A stretch of 64,000 nucleotides of DNA from Verrucomicrobiota bacterium (GTDB lineage Bacteria; Verrucomicrobiota; Verrucomicrobiia; Verrucomicrobiales; DEV007), in NCBI GenBank assembly GCA_020630975.1, contig JAHDID010000001.1, forward strand, positions 17,687 to 81,686, given 5' to 3'. Below, piece by piece: positions 8,800 through 17,631 of the stretch. Positions within the stretch are counted from its first letter, which is position 1, and every line of letters starts with the position of its first letter. The position numbers were made by a program, and so were the translations under genes. Below the pieces are notes generated by a model. That model did no database searches. It saw only the letters and a list, made by a program, of their open reading frames with translations, and was not told where the DNA came from.

Positions 8800-9804
8800 A
8801 TGGGTAGACCCGTAACACTCTTCACCGGTCAGTGGGCCGATCTCGACTGCGAAACCATCATCACCAAGGCGAAGTCCTTTGGTTACGATGGTGTCGAACT
8901 CGCCTGCTGGGGAGACCACTTCGAAGTCGACAAGGCAGACGAAGCTTATTGCCAGGCCAAAAGAGACCTTCTAGCTAAGCACGATATGAAGTGCTACAGC
9001 ATCTCGACTCACCTTGTCGGTCAAGCTGTGTGCGACAACATCGATCCACGTCATGCGCAAATTCTTCCAGATTACATCTATGGCGACGGCGATCCAGAGG
9101 GTGTGCGCCAGCGTGCTGCTGAAGAGCTAAAGAAGACAGCCGTCGCAGCTAAAGCATTCGGCGTGCCTGTGGTAAACGGTTTCACAGGTTCCTCTATCTG
9201 GCACCTCTGCTACTCTTTCCCACCGAACCTACCAGGTCAGATCGATGCCGGCTTTAAGGACTTTGCAGACCGCTGGGGACCGATCATGGATGTCTTCCAA
9301 GAGAATGGCATTCGCTACGCTCTCGAAGTTCACCCGACCGAGATTGCATTCGACATCGCTTCTGCAGAGCGTGCTCTAGAGGCGATCGACTACCATCCAG
9401 CCTTCGGTTTCAACTACGACCCAAGCCACTTTGGCTACCAAGGCGTAGACTACGTGGAGTTCATCTACAAATTCGCAGACCGCATCAACCACGTCCACAT
9501 GAAGGACGTGAGCTGGTCGGACAAGCCTACCGAGGCTGGTGTCTTCGGCGGTCACGTCGACTTCCACAAGCGCAATCGCTACTGGGATTTCAAGTCAATC
9601 GGACGCGGTAACATCAACTTCGAAAAGATCATCCGCGCGCTGAACGACATCGAGTACAAAGGCCCTCTCTCCGTGGAGTGGGAAGATGGTGCTATGGACC
9701 GCGAGGCAGGAGCCACCGAGTCTTGCGAGTACGTCAAGAAAGTTGACTTCCCCGCTTCGAACATCGTCTTCGACGCCCAGTTCGATAAGGAAAACCAGTC
9801 ATAG
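8800..9804 (+). CDS. Sugar phosphate isomerase/epimerase (xylose-isomerase-like TIM barrel)
   Basis: A 334-residue soluble TIM barrel of the AP-endonuclease-2/xylose-isomerase-like superfamily. Typical marks are the opening strand with [27 protein letters not shown] with a metal-ligand Glu, [18 protein letters not shown] and a closing LSVEWEDG. These residues bind a divalent metal for keto-aldose isomerisation or epimerisation of sugars or inositols. It stands alone between two terminators, so no pathway partner is visible; the exact substrate is unknown. Its sequence is strongly biased to GC-ending codons, suggesting high expression. Confidence 0.85.
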   Translation: MGRPVTLFTGQWADLDCETIITKAKSFGYDGVELACWGDHFEVDKADEAYCQAKRDLLAKHDMKCYSISTHLVGQAVCDNIDPRHAQILPDYIYGDGDPEGVRQRAAEELKKTAVAAKAFGVPVVNGFTGSSIWHLCYSFPPNLPGQIDAGFKDFADRWGPIMDVFQENGIRYALEVHPTEIAFDIASAERALEAIDYHPAFGFNYDPSHFGYQGVDYVEFIYKFADRINHVHMKDVSWSDKPTEAGVFGGHVDFHKRNRYWDFKSIGRGNINFEKIIRALNDIEYKGPLSVEWEDGAMDREAGATESCEYVKKVDFPASNIVFDAQFDKENQS

Positions 9805-9838
9805 GCAAAGTCTAGCTTACTGACTTTCTAAACCTTTT

Positions 9839-9880
9839 GCTATAGGTCCTATACGGCGTATATGACCTATAGCTTTTTTC
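9839..9880 (+). terminator. Strong terminator hairpin abutting the pyrF start codon
   Basis: GCTATAGGTC (9839-9848) pairs perfectly with GACCTATAGC (9864-9873); inside, ATAC/GTAT extends the stem. TTTTTTCTTTT follows and the pyrF ATG is at 9885. It probably ends the isomerase transcript, but its position leaves no room for a normal ribosome-binding site for pyrF, so it could also be an attenuator for pyrF-pyrE. Confidence 0.8.
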
Positions 9881-9884
9881 TTTT

Positions 9885-10661
9885 ATGAGCTACTCTGAAA
9901 AGCTCCAAGCCGCTATTGAGCGTTCCGGCAGCCATCTGTGCGTGGGTATCGACCCTCGGCCTAGTTTGCACGCGTCCACCGCCGAAATCGGCAACTTTTG
10001 CAGCCAAGTCATCACTGAGACCGCAGCTCATGCTGCTGTCTTCAAACCCAATATCGCTTACTTTGAAGCTCTCGGCGTCGAGGGCTACTCGATGCTCGAG
10101 GGCCTAATTGGAGAGATGAAGGCCACAGGAGTACCGATCGTACTCGATGCCAAGCGTGGCGATATCGGCACCACTCAGGAGCACTATGCGATCGCTTACT
10201 TCGAGAAATGGGATGTCGATGCCGTCACTCTCAGCCCATACATGGGCTACGACTCAGTTGAGCCATTTCTGAAATATCCTGACAAAGCAGTCTATCTGCT
10301 AGGGGTCACCTCCAATGCAGGCGCTGCCGATCTGGAAACGCGTGATCTAGCCGACGGCCGACAGGTGTTTCAGCTAGTAGGCGATATGGCCGAGCGAGCT
10401 CCCGAGCAGATCGGTCTCGTCCTCGGACTAACCAATGCCTCAGACGATGTCCTCGCTCGACTCCCCGACGTGCCTCTGCTCATTCCTGGCCTCGGCGCTC
10501 AGGGTGGAGAGCTGGACAGCCTAGCAGGGCAGAGTCGCCAGGCACCATCCGTCATCAATGTCTCTCGCGGCATCCTCTATAACGAGCCCGAGAAATCACT
10601 CGCTGAAAAAGCAGAACACTATGCGCACCAAATTACCCAAGTCCTCGGAGGAAACCATTGA
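9885..10661 (+). CDS. pyrF: Orotidine 5'-phosphate decarboxylase (type 2)
   Basis: A 258-residue enzyme that decarboxylates OMP to UMP in the last step of pyrimidine synthesis. It has GIDPRP (21-26), VFKPNIAYFE (52-61) with a substrate-contacting Lys54, and the catalytic DAKRGDIG (88-95; Asp88, Lys90, Asp93). The FKPNIAYFE plus DAKRGDIGTT pattern is that of the longer type 2 subfamily. The ATG at 9885 is the only start that keeps the whole N-terminus, yet it lies directly behind a terminator hairpin and T-tract with no Shine-Dalgarno. Its 3' end overlaps pyrE by 41 bases. Confidence 0.93.
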   Translation: MSYSEKLQAAIERSGSHLCVGIDPRPSLHASTAEIGNFCSQVITETAAHAAVFKPNIAYFEALGVEGYSMLEGLIGEMKATGVPIVLDAKRGDIGTTQEHYAIAYFEKWDVDAVTLSPYMGYDSVEPFLKYPDKAVYLLGVTSNAGAADLETRDLADGRQVFQLVGDMAERAPEQIGLVLGLTNASDDVLARLPDVPLLIPGLGAQGGELDSLAGQSRQAPSVINVSRGILYNEPEKSLAEKAEHYAHQITQVLGGNH

Positions 10662-11220
10662 GCTACTCAAAGACTACGGAGCGATCGAAGAAGGTCACTT
10701 CGTGCTAGCTAGCGGCAACCACTCTGCCTACTACGTGAAGAAAGGCAAACTCGTGCAGCACCCTTGGGAGCTGCAGCAGATGATCGAACAAGTCGTGCCC
10801 GACATCGAGAAGCTAGGTCAGATCGACGTGGTGCTATCTCCTGCCATGGGCGGAGTACCAGTGGGCCAGCAAGTCGGCCTAGCGACTCACTCGCGGACCA
10901 TCTATGCCGAGCGCAATCCCGAGACCAATGAGCTAGAGCTCAAGCGTGGCTTCGAGATCAAACCCGGCGAGAGATTACTACTCGTAGAGGATGTCATCAC
11001 CACTGGCGGCACTCTCCTTGAGTTAACCGACTTCATCGCCGAACAAGGCGGAGAGGTAGCCGGTATCTTCGTGGTCGTGAACCGCTCTGGCAAAGACACA
11101 GTTGGCGACATCCCCGTCGTCTCCTGTATGGAGGTAGTCTTCCCAGTCTACTCGCCAGACGAAGTCCCCGAAGAGCTCCAAGCCGTCCCAGCCGTCCGCC
11201 CTGGCACCAAGAAGGTATAG
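10621..11220 (+). CDS. pyrE: Orotate phosphoribosyltransferase
   Basis: A 199-residue transferase that joins orotate and PRPP to give OMP, the substrate of PyrF encoded just upstream. The PRPP-binding loop LLVEDVITTGGT spans about residues 120-131, and SGNHSAYYVKKGKL matches the N-terminal orotate/PRPP region. The start at 10621 lies inside the last 41 bases of pyrF in another frame and gives the normal family length; the frame opens further upstream at 10558 but that adds a non-conserved tail. The overlap implies coupled translation of two consecutive pyrimidine enzymes. Confidence 0.93.
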   Translation: MRTKLPKSSEETIELLKDYGAIEEGHFVLASGNHSAYYVKKGKLVQHPWELQQMIEQVVPDIEKLGQIDVVLSPAMGGVPVGQQVGLATHSRTIYAERNPETNELELKRGFEIKPGERLLLVEDVITTGGTLLELTDFIAEQGGEVAGIFVVVNRSGKDTVGDIPVVSCMEVVFPVYSPDEVPEELQAVPAVRPGTKKV

Positions 11221-11278
11221 CGCACTGAAAAGCAATAAGAAGGGTCCAGTTTGGGACCAGAAGCCTCTCAGTGTTGAC

Positions 11279-12754
11279 TTAAACCCACTCTTCTGTCAGC
11301 TCTCTCAGTGCCGGTCCTATCTGGCTCGCGACCTTGCTAGCCAGTTTAGCATCGGGAGATACCTCTGCCGCTCTGCCAAGAGCCCAAGTGCCAATACCAG
11401 TTGCATCGTGAAGTGTCTGCCCTTGGCCGACCAACGCTGCAATCACCCCAGTGAGAACATCGCCCATCCCACCACTGGCCATCGCCGGAGTCCCAGTGGT
11501 GTTCACCCACACTGGCTGCCCCGCCGTCGCCACTACCGAGCGAGCGCCTTTGTGCAGGAGAGTCACACCCCACTTATCCGCGATAGCCCGTGCCTGATCG
11601 ATGCGACCACTATCAATATCAAAAGACTCCTGACTTATCAGCCGCCTCAACTCCCCAGGGTGAGGAGTCAACACTCGGGGATACTTGCCCAACTCTACTA
11701 GCCTCTTCGGATCAGAGGCCAACCAATTCAGCGCATCGGCATCGACCACCACAGGCCCCTCGTGAGTGGTCAGCCAATCGAGTAGCTCCACATTGGCGTC
11801 TTCTCCCAATCCCGGACCAACCGCATAAACATCTGCCGGTACAGTCATCACTTCGGAAAAGCTCGAATAGCTGCGAACCATCACTTCCGGAGGAGCCTGC
11901 ACCACCACTAGTGGATACACAGCCTCGGGGACCCAGAGCGTGGTCAACCCCGCTCCAGCGTGGATAGCGCCCATAGCAGACAGCACCGCAGCCCCTAGTA
12001 GCCCCTCGGAACCTGCCACCAGACTCACTCTGCCGGCCTGCCCTTTGTGCGTGTCGAAAACTCGTCGCTGCAGCAGCGGCCGCAGACTCTCGGGATGGAG
12101 CAGCACCACCTCCCTATCAGCATCATGGACTGGGATCTCGTCCAAAGGGATATGATGGATACGACCGACATGATCGATCGCCTGATCGGCCAGGATCCCT
12201 CGTTTGGGCACACAGATCGACAGAGTATGATCGGCCACCACTGCTCCCGCATAGGGTTCGCCAGTATCACCATCGATACCCGACGGCAGGTCCAGAGCTA
12301 CCGTAGTCGCCCAGCGCTCGACACGCTGCCGATTCAGCCGAGCTGCGGCCACCCCTATCTCACCTCGTAGCGGTCCACGAGCCCCAATGCCGAGCAGCCC
12401 ATCGATGAGCAGTAGCGGGCCGCCCGATACCTCGGACTGAGGAGTCGCCTCAAACTCGGCCAACTTTTTCTGTGCCAGCGGCCCCATCTCGCCGCGCCCT
12501 ACTGAAAAGTGCGCCTCTACCGACCAGCCCCAGCACCGCAGCCAGCGCCCGACCACCAGGGCATCGCCAGCGTTATTACCCTTGCCCAGATAGAGCTCTG
12601 CTCGACCGCCCCCAGCGGCTGCAACCTCGGGTATCCAGCGCCGAATCGCTCTGGCACAGCGCAGACCTGCTGCCTTCATGAGAGGCTCGGCCTGCACACC
12701 TGTCGCGAAGAGCTCCGCCTCAGCGGCCTGCATCTGCCCGCAGGTCACTACCAT
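11279..12754 (-). CDS. nnr: Bifunctional NAD(P)HX epimerase/ADP-dependent dehydratase (YjeF)
   Basis: A 491-residue fusion that repairs damaged NADH and NADPH hydrates. The N-terminal YjeF_N epimerase half has GKGNNAGDALVVGRWL (57-72; usual GxGNNGGDG with one change) and LDLPSGIDGDTG. The C-terminal carbohydrate-kinase-like dehydratase half has AVGPGLGED, VVDADALNW, LTPHPGEL and GGMGDVLTG near residue 440. Length and domain order equal the E. coli enzyme. The start at 12754 lies six bases after the stop of the amidase gene, so the two are probably co-transcribed. Confidence 0.92.
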   Translation of the reverse strand: MVVTCGQMQAAEAELFATGVQAEPLMKAAGLRCARAIRRWIPEVAAAGGGRAELYLGKGNNAGDALVVGRWLRCWGWSVEAHFSVGRGEMGPLAQKKLAEFEATPQSEVSGGPLLLIDGLLGIGARGPLRGEIGVAAARLNRQRVERWATTVALDLPSGIDGDTGEPYAGAVVADHTLSICVPKRGILADQAIDHVGRIHHIPLDEIPVHDADREVVLLHPESLRPLLQRRVFDTHKGQAGRVSLVAGSEGLLGAAVLSAMGAIHAGAGLTTLWVPEAVYPLVVVQAPPEVMVRSYSSFSEVMTVPADVYAVGPGLGEDANVELLDWLTTHEGPVVVDADALNWLASDPKRLVELGKYPRVLTPHPGELRRLISQESFDIDSGRIDQARAIADKWGVTLLHKGARSVVATAGQPVWVNTTGTPAMASGGMGDVLTGVIAALVGQGQTLHDATGIGTWALGRAAEVSPDAKLASKVASQIGPALRELTEEWV

Positions 12755-12760
12755 GGCAGA

Positions 12761-13369
12761 CTAGCGGTTCTTGTAGTTGATGATACCCCGAGCGATGGCG
12801 TCGGCTATCTTCTGGCGGCGAGCCCCTTCGCGCATCTGGTCGCGCTCGCCTTCATTACTGACGAAACCGCCCTCCACGAGACACGCAGGAGCTCGGGTGC
12901 GACGGATCACAGCGAAGCTAGCTCGCTTCACCCCGCGATCGTAGGCATCGACACCCTTGATCAGATCTTTCTGCACGTAGTCGGCCAGTTTGGCGCCTTC
13001 CGAGCCGTAGTAAAACGTCTCGATCCCAGTGATGGTATTCTTCCAGCTGTGGTTGAAGTGGATGCTGACAAACACGGAGTCCCAGTACTTGTTGGCGATA
13101 TTCGACCGCTCGGATAGAGGCACAAAGTTGTCCTTGGAACGAACCATCACCACTTTGAAACCATTTTCCCGAAGCGTGCGCTCCAAGCGGCGAGCCACAT
13201 CGAGGTTGATGTGTTTTTCAAAAACTTTTGATTCCGCAGCCCCCCAGTCTTTCCCACCGTGCCCTGCATCGATCACTACCGTAGAAAAGGCATGAGCAAC
13301 GGAACTTAAAGCGAACCACGAGCTAAGCCCCAAGGCAAAAAGCAAAAATCTAAAGGAGTTAGCATTCAT
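12761..13369 (-). CDS. Secreted N-acetylmuramoyl-L-alanine amidase (Amidase_3)
   Basis: A 202-residue zinc amidase that cleaves the lactyl-Ala bond of peptidoglycan. A signal peptide (residues 1-27, ending AHA) is followed directly by the catalytic domain: VVIDAGHGG with His37, a second ligand Glu51, HFNHSW with His104, and CLVEGGFVSN with catalytic Glu166. There is no AMIN, LysM or SPOR targeting domain, so it is a minimal enzyme of about the domain's size. The upstream 236 bases to the divergent RlpA-like gene are AT-rich near its start and probably hold its promoter. Confidence 0.9.
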   Translation of the reverse strand: MNANSFRFLLFALGLSSWFALSSVAHAFSTVVIDAGHGGKDWGAAESKVFEKHINLDVARRLERTLRENGFKVVMVRSKDNFVPLSERSNIANKYWDSVFVSIHFNHSWKNTITGIETFYYGSEGAKLADYVQKDLIKGVDAYDRGVKRASFAVIRRTRAPACLVEGGFVSNEGERDQMREGARRQKIADAIARGIINYKNR

Positions 13370-13605
13370 AAATATTTTTAAAATTTAGATAATAAAGGTG
13401 GCTAAATCAACCAATTCTGTTAAAATTTCCCTCCAACAAAATGGAATGTGGTGCGTATTCAGTGTGACGAATCAACACGCGACATAAGCAACACATTCAA
13501 AGTAAAAGACGCTTGGGGCACATGTCCCCTTAGGACTCCTCCAAGATTTCGGCGTCATTTCCCCCTTCACCCCTAAAAAATATAGTTAAACACCCCTAAC
13601 CCCTC

Positions 13606-14274
13606 ATGAGAGCCCTTATCTACGGCGTCGTAGCCGTTTCCCTGTTCTTTGCGATCGCCCTGATCTCCCCTGCATCGCCATTAGCCGACGCTCGTGCTCT
13701 GGTTTACTCTGAGCAACACTCCGGATTCCGAGTCGACAGTGGAGAAGTGATCCGGCACGATCGATTGACCGCAGGCCACGCGACTCTGCCGATAGGCTCG
13801 ATCGTCCGCGTGACGAACCTCAGCACCCGAGAGCAGATAGACGTGCTGATCAATCACCGCTGGACGGACAGCCCCTCCGCGATCATCCTGACCCGAGCAG
13901 CAGCGACTCTCATCTCCGTCCGGCCCGACTCACAGAGCGCCGTACACCTCTCGCCGATCGGCTACCCCATCCCCAAGGCCCAGGTGCCTGCGCCTCCCCG
14001 GCCCAACACACCTGCTGCTGCCCCTGCGCCCGCCGCAGCCTCCAAACCTGCCCTCTACTTTCTTGAGTTTGCCACTTTCGACCGCAGCTTCAAAGCCAAA
14101 CGCTTCGCCAAAGAGATCACCACTAAAGGCGCCCCTGCCCGAGTCGTAAAGGACGAGCAAAATATGAGCCGAGTGATTTCAGACGGCTACTTCACCAGTA
14201 TCCAGGACGCTTCTAAGGCCTACTACTTGGTAGTCGACAACGTCGGCTACGTCCCCACCATCAAGAAACTGTAA
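13606..14274 (+). CDS. RlpA-like double-psi beta-barrel protein with C-terminal SPOR-like domain
   Basis: A 222-residue exported protein. The N-terminal segment (about 1-28) is a signal peptide or anchor without a lipobox Cys. Residues about 45-110 form an RlpA-like barrel: HDRLTAGHATLPIGSIVRV followed by REQIDVLINHR, although the catalytic-type Asp of RlpA (in VxVNDRGP) reads Asn-His here. A Pro/Ala linker (about 128-147) leads to a SPOR-like C-terminal domain (FLEFATFDRSFKAKRFAKEI). RlpA proteins act on denuded peptidoglycan at division sites, so this and the divergent amidase form a cell-wall pair. The His for Arg change may mean altered activity. Confidence 0.75.
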   Translation: MRALIYGVVAVSLFFAIALISPASPLADARALVYSEQHSGFRVDSGEVIRHDRLTAGHATLPIGSIVRVTNLSTREQIDVLINHRWTDSPSAIILTRAAATLISVRPDSQSAVHLSPIGYPIPKAQVPAPPRPNTPAAAPAPAAASKPALYFLEFATFDRSFKAKRFAKEITTKGAPARVVKDEQNMSRVISDGYFTSIQDASKAYYLVVDNVGYVPTIKKL

Positions 14275-14293
14275 AAAAGGAAGGTGCCCCACT

Positions 14294-15817
14294 CTACGCC
14301 GTCTGCGCCAACAGCGGCGTAGCGAAATCAACATTCGAGTAGGCCACGTCGTAACGATCGCAAATCAGATTGGTGCTGATCCTGGCAGACTCATAGATGG
14401 TGGGCAAACCCGATCCTGGATGAGTGCCGCCACCCACGAGGTAGCAATTATCAAAACCCTGATAGCGATTGTGCGGACGCATGTAGAGCATCTGCCCGAG
14501 ATGGTGGGACAAATTGAAAGTCGCTCCGAGGAAGACGCCACTATTCTGCCAATCCTGCGGTGTGTAGATCGCCTCTTCGACGATGTGATCACTGAGATCA
14601 GTCATCGTCGTGTGCTTTTCGATGCGACGGATCACCTGATCTCGGTAATGCCGCTTGGTCGTCTCCCAGTCCTGATCATGGCGATTATTGATCGTCGGTA
14701 CCAAGATGTACAGTGCCGAGTGCCCAGCGGGTGCGACTCGCGGGTCATTGATCGAGGAATTGCGGATATACACCGACATATCGTCGGACACAGTCGTCTC
14801 GCTCTGAATCTCGCGCACATTGCGCTCGTAGTCATCGGCGAACAAAATGTGGTGATGCGGCTCCTGCTCATAGAGCTTGTCCACACCTAGGTAGAGCATG
14901 AACGTCGAGCATGAGAAGCGCTTCTTGCGCATCTTCTGCTGCGGGATACTGCCCCCGTTCAGCAGCTTAGTCATGGCGTGGCCGAAGTCGGCATTCACCA
15001 CCACATCATCCGCATGGATAGTCTCACCAGTAGTCAGCTTCACGCCATTCATGCGCTTGCCCGAGTAGAGGATCTCAGCCACCTCTGAACCGAGCTGGAT
15101 TTCACCACCTTCTTCCTCGATGACTTTGGCCATCGCTTCGGAGATCTTGCAGAGCCCTCCCTGAGTGTGATAGATGCCGTACTTGTACTCCGTGTAAGCC
15201 ACGATGCTGAAAAGAGCCGGACAATCCCACGGCGACATCCCTAGGTATTTGGCCTGAAAGGTGAAAGCGAGACGCAAGCGATCATCTTTGAAATACTTCT
15301 CCAAAACATCAAACACCGAATCGCGAGTCGCCACATAAGGCAGCGCCTTCATCACATCCTGATTCAGATAGGCAGTCAGACTGTCGTACGGACGCTGCAG
15401 CACGGGATAGAGTGTGCGGAGCTTCTTCGAATGATCGCGCATAAAGCGCTCATAGCCCTCTCGATCGCCGGGGAAGACTCGATCGATCTCCTCGCCCATC
15501 TTCTGCTGATCCGCATAGGTGTGCAGCGATTTGTCGGCCCAGCTCAGCCGAGTCATCGGATCCAGCTTCACAAAGTCGAGATAATCCTCCGCCTTTCGCC
15601 CCGTCTCGGCGAACATCTCGTCGAGCACGAACTTCTGGTGCAGAAAGGTCGGCCCCATGTCGAACGAGTAGTCTCCCAGTCGCAACTCTCGGCTACGACC
15701 TCCGACTACCTGCTCCTTCTCGATGACCGTTACTTTGAAGCCACGGTTGGCCAGTAGCATAGCTGTAGTGAGACCACCAGGACCGGCTCCGATCACGACG
15801 ACGTGTTTCTGTTTCAT
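14294..15817 (-). CDS. CrtI/CrtN-type carotenoid (phytoene or diapophytoene) desaturase
   Basis: A 507-residue FAD-dependent desaturase. It starts with the Rossmann motif VVVIGAGPGGLTTA (6-19), followed by EKEQVVGGRSRE and FDMGPTFLH; the C-terminus has the CrtI signature GGGTHPGSGLP and YESARIS. It introduces double bases into a colourless polyene to give a pigment. C30 (diapophytoene, CrtN) and C40 (phytoene, CrtI) enzymes are hard to separate by eye; a squalene/phytoene synthase lies 5 kb away at 20698. It is 38 bases downstream of an ECF sigma factor on the same strand and may be co-transcribed with it. Start at 15817 gives the normal N-terminus. Confidence 0.88.
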   Translation of the reverse strand: MKQKHVVVIGAGPGGLTTAMLLANRGFKVTVIEKEQVVGGRSRELRLGDYSFDMGPTFLHQKFVLDEMFAETGRKAEDYLDFVKLDPMTRLSWADKSLHTYADQQKMGEEIDRVFPGDREGYERFMRDHSKKLRTLYPVLQRPYDSLTAYLNQDVMKALPYVATRDSVFDVLEKYFKDDRLRLAFTFQAKYLGMSPWDCPALFSIVAYTEYKYGIYHTQGGLCKISEAMAKVIEEEGGEIQLGSEVAEILYSGKRMNGVKLTTGETIHADDVVVNADFGHAMTKLLNGGSIPQQKMRKKRFSCSTFMLYLGVDKLYEQEPHHHILFADDYERNVREIQSETTVSDDMSVYIRNSSINDPRVAPAGHSALYILVPTINNRHDQDWETTKRHYRDQVIRRIEKHTTMTDLSDHIVEEAIYTPQDWQNSGVFLGATFNLSHHLGQMLYMRPHNRYQGFDNCYLVGGGTHPGSGLPTIYESARISTNLICDRYDVAYSNVDFATPLLAQTA

Positions 15818-15855
15818 GGTGAGGATTCTTGGAAAAAAGAACCGAGTTATGTCGG

Positions 15856-16479
15856 CTAAGACAGGCTGGATAGCAACATCTTTGCCTCGCCATCGAAATT
15901 ATCATCAAACGCAGAACGCAACTTCTCCACGCCTCGGCGTATCCTTGCTTTCACTGTCCCCAGTGGACTATCGATTCGCTCAGCGATCTGCCGCTGAGTC
16001 AGCCCCTGAAAGTAGGCTAGCTCGATCACCTCGCGCTGCTCAGGCGATAAACTCACCACCGCATTCTGCAGAATCCGCCTAGCATCCGACCGGTAGAGGT
16101 CCTCACGACCACAGGTCCGACGCTCAGGCAGCTCAGACTCCAGCTTCACCTCGTAGCGATCATAGAGAGCGGAGCGCCGCTGGATGCTGCGAATCCGGTC
16201 GATCGCACGATTCCGCGAAGTGGTACAGATCCATGTGACTAGGCTGCCTTTATTGGGATGGTAGTTCTCGGCCTTCTTCCACATGGTCGTCAGAACCTCA
16301 TTGGTCACATCCTGAGAGTCCTCGTGATGGTTCAGCACTTTATAGATCGTCGTAAAGATCAGTGTGTAGTACTGCTGATTAAATTCTTCAAACGCTCGGT
16401 GATCACCGCCAGAAATCCGCTGCATCAAATGATACTCAGCTTGGCGGTCCGGTCTAATTTCTGTCAAAGGCTTTCCCAT
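15856..16479 (-). CDS. ECF-type RNA polymerase sigma factor
   Basis: A 207-residue sigma-70 family protein with region 2 (about 25-95: FEEFNQQYYTLIF, then WKKAENYHPNKGSLVTWI and NRAIDRIRS) and region 4 (about 140-195: LSPEQREVIELAYFQGLTQ, then IAERIDSPLGTVKARIRRG). Regions 1 and 3 are missing, as in the ECF group; the sequence recalls the SigK-like type. No anti-sigma gene is next to it, which is unusual. It precedes the carotenoid desaturase and is divergent from a MerR regulator, suggesting control of pigment by light, oxygen radicals or starvation. Its promoter region has paired inverted boxes (16483-16560). Confidence 0.92.
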   Translation of the reverse strand: MGKPLTEIRPDRQAEYHLMQRISGGDHRAFEEFNQQYYTLIFTTIYKVLNHHEDSQDVTNEVLTTMWKKAENYHPNKGSLVTWICTTSRNRAIDRIRSIQRRSALYDRYEVKLESELPERRTCGREDLYRSDARRILQNAVVSLSPEQREVIELAYFQGLTQRQIAERIDSPLGTVKARIRRGVEKLRSAFDDNFDGEAKMLLSSLS

Positions 16480-16595
16480 GGCTGTCTAATTCTTGTCTAC
16501 CTTTAAAGATTCTACCATAAACAAAAGCTAGACAAGAACTTTTTTATTTAAACTTGTCCAACTATTGTAGCATTGTCGTAAACTGATCACGACTA
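16480..16595. promoter_or_regulatory. Divergent promoter region with TTCTTGTCTA inverted repeat
   Basis: TTCTTGTCTA (16490-16499) and its exact reverse complement TAGACAAGAA (16529-16538) lie 39 bases apart centre to centre. Further half-sites are TGTCTA (16483-16488) and CTTGTCCA (16553-16560). On the minus strand TTGTCT is followed after 15 bases by TAGAAT, a passable -35/-10 for the sigma gene; on the plus strand TTGTCC (16554) is 17 bases before CGTAAA (16577). The boxes overlap both putative -35 elements, as expected for a MerR-type autoregulator. The binding protein is inferred. Confidence 0.6.
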
Positions 16596-17573
16596 ATGGG
16601 AGAAGGTGCAGAAGAAGAAATTTTCGAAATCAGCGCAGTGGCTAGGCTCACTGGGTTGTCCACTCACGTCCTCCGCGTGTGGGAAAGGCGCTACGGCGTG
16701 GTGGCTCCAGATCGCTCCCAGTCCAAGCGCCGTCTATATGGTAGGGACGATATCCATCGCCTAAGTCTATTGAAGACCCTAGTCGACCATGGTCATACCA
16801 TCAGCTCCATCGCCACCCTAGAACTCACCGCGCTAGAAGAGCGACTGGCAGGCGTGCTGGAGGCCCGCGTGGAGCAAGCACCCGAGGGCGCAGACCTGAG
16901 TGAGTGCCGCATCGGTATGGTAGCAGTGCAGGCCCGCAAAGCCGTGCGTGATGCGACAGATACTGCGGAAGAGTTGAGCCTGGCCGCAGAGTTTTCCAGC
17001 ATCAGCCAACTAGTCGATAATGTGAAGCCAGGAGTCCTAGACTTACTCGTCATCGAGGTTGGCAGCCTATTCCCCGACACCATCATCGAGATCCAGAAAG
17101 CCCTCGACGCCACTGCGGCGAGACGAGCGATCGTCGTCTTTCAGTTCGCCAGCGACGAAGTGGTCGAGCCGGGTAATATCGAACGGATCACAGCACTGCG
17201 TGCCCCCGTCCGCGCTGCCGAGATCCTCCTAGCCTGTGCCTCTGATATCCAGTTTTCCCGTGGGGTGAAGGCCAAGAAGGGCACCAAAATCCGCAAACCT
17301 GATGGCCAGCCCATCCCCGAGCGGATGTTCAGCCCAGAGCAATTGGTGACCATTTCTAAGCGCGCTTCAGCCGTAAAGTGCGAGTGCCCGCAGCATCTTG
17401 CCCAACTTTTGTCTAGCTTAGTCGCCTTCGAGGACTACAGTGAAGAGTGCGAAAATCGTAATGAAGACGATGCCGAACTGCACGCTTACCTGCACCGCTC
17501 GACTGCCCAATGCAGGCTCCAACTGGAGCAGGCACTAGAGCATGTGATGGAAGTCGAGGGCATCACGCTGTGA
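16596..17573 (+). CDS. MerR-family transcriptional regulator (CarH/LitR-like DNA-binding domain)
   Basis: A 325-residue regulator. The N-terminal winged helix (about 9-80) has the MerR form [21 protein letters not shown], closest to CarA/CarH/LitR light-responsive regulators of carotenoid genes. The middle (about 105-215) could be a Rossmann-like fold, but the cobalamin motif DxHxxG is absent. The C-terminal part holds [12 protein letters not shown] and [19 protein letters not shown], a Cys-containing segment I recall from other MerR relatives. Thus it may sense something other than B12/light. It is divergent from the ECF sigma factor and probably binds the inverted boxes between them. A terminator is not evident before lepA. 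Confidence 0.85.
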   Translation: MGEGAEEEIFEISAVARLTGLSTHVLRVWERRYGVVAPDRSQSKRRLYGRDDIHRLSLLKTLVDHGHTISSIATLELTALEERLAGVLEARVEQAPEGADLSECRIGMVAVQARKAVRDATDTAEELSLAAEFSSISQLVDNVKPGVLDLLVIEVGSLFPDTIIEIQKALDATAARRAIVVFQFASDEVVEPGNIERITALRAPVRAAEILLACASDIQFSRGVKAKKGTKIRKPDGQPIPERMFSPEQLVTISKRASAVKCECPQHLAQLLSSLVAFEDYSEECENRNEDDAELHAYLHRSTAQCRLQLEQALEHVMEVEGITL

Positions 17574-17631
17574 TAGGCTTACCAGCCTCTTTACATTCGC
17601 GTCTTTTCCCCTAGGTTGCCGCCTTCCACAG

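Noticed and set aside
12509-13117. Long plus-strand open frame (202 codons) across the 5' end of the YjeF gene and the amidase gene
   Set aside because: Antisense to two well-supported enzymes and without its own family signatures.
13370-13605. Small RNA or riboswitch between the amidase and the RlpA-like gene
   Set aside because: Only an imperfect GGGG/CCCC pairing near 13516-13530 is visible; no riboswitch-like set of paired segments.
16480-16595. Assigning the TTGTCTA boxes as a known CarH/LitR consensus
   Set aside because: I cannot confirm a match to any published operator, and the regulator lacks the cobalamin motif; reported only as an inverted repeat.
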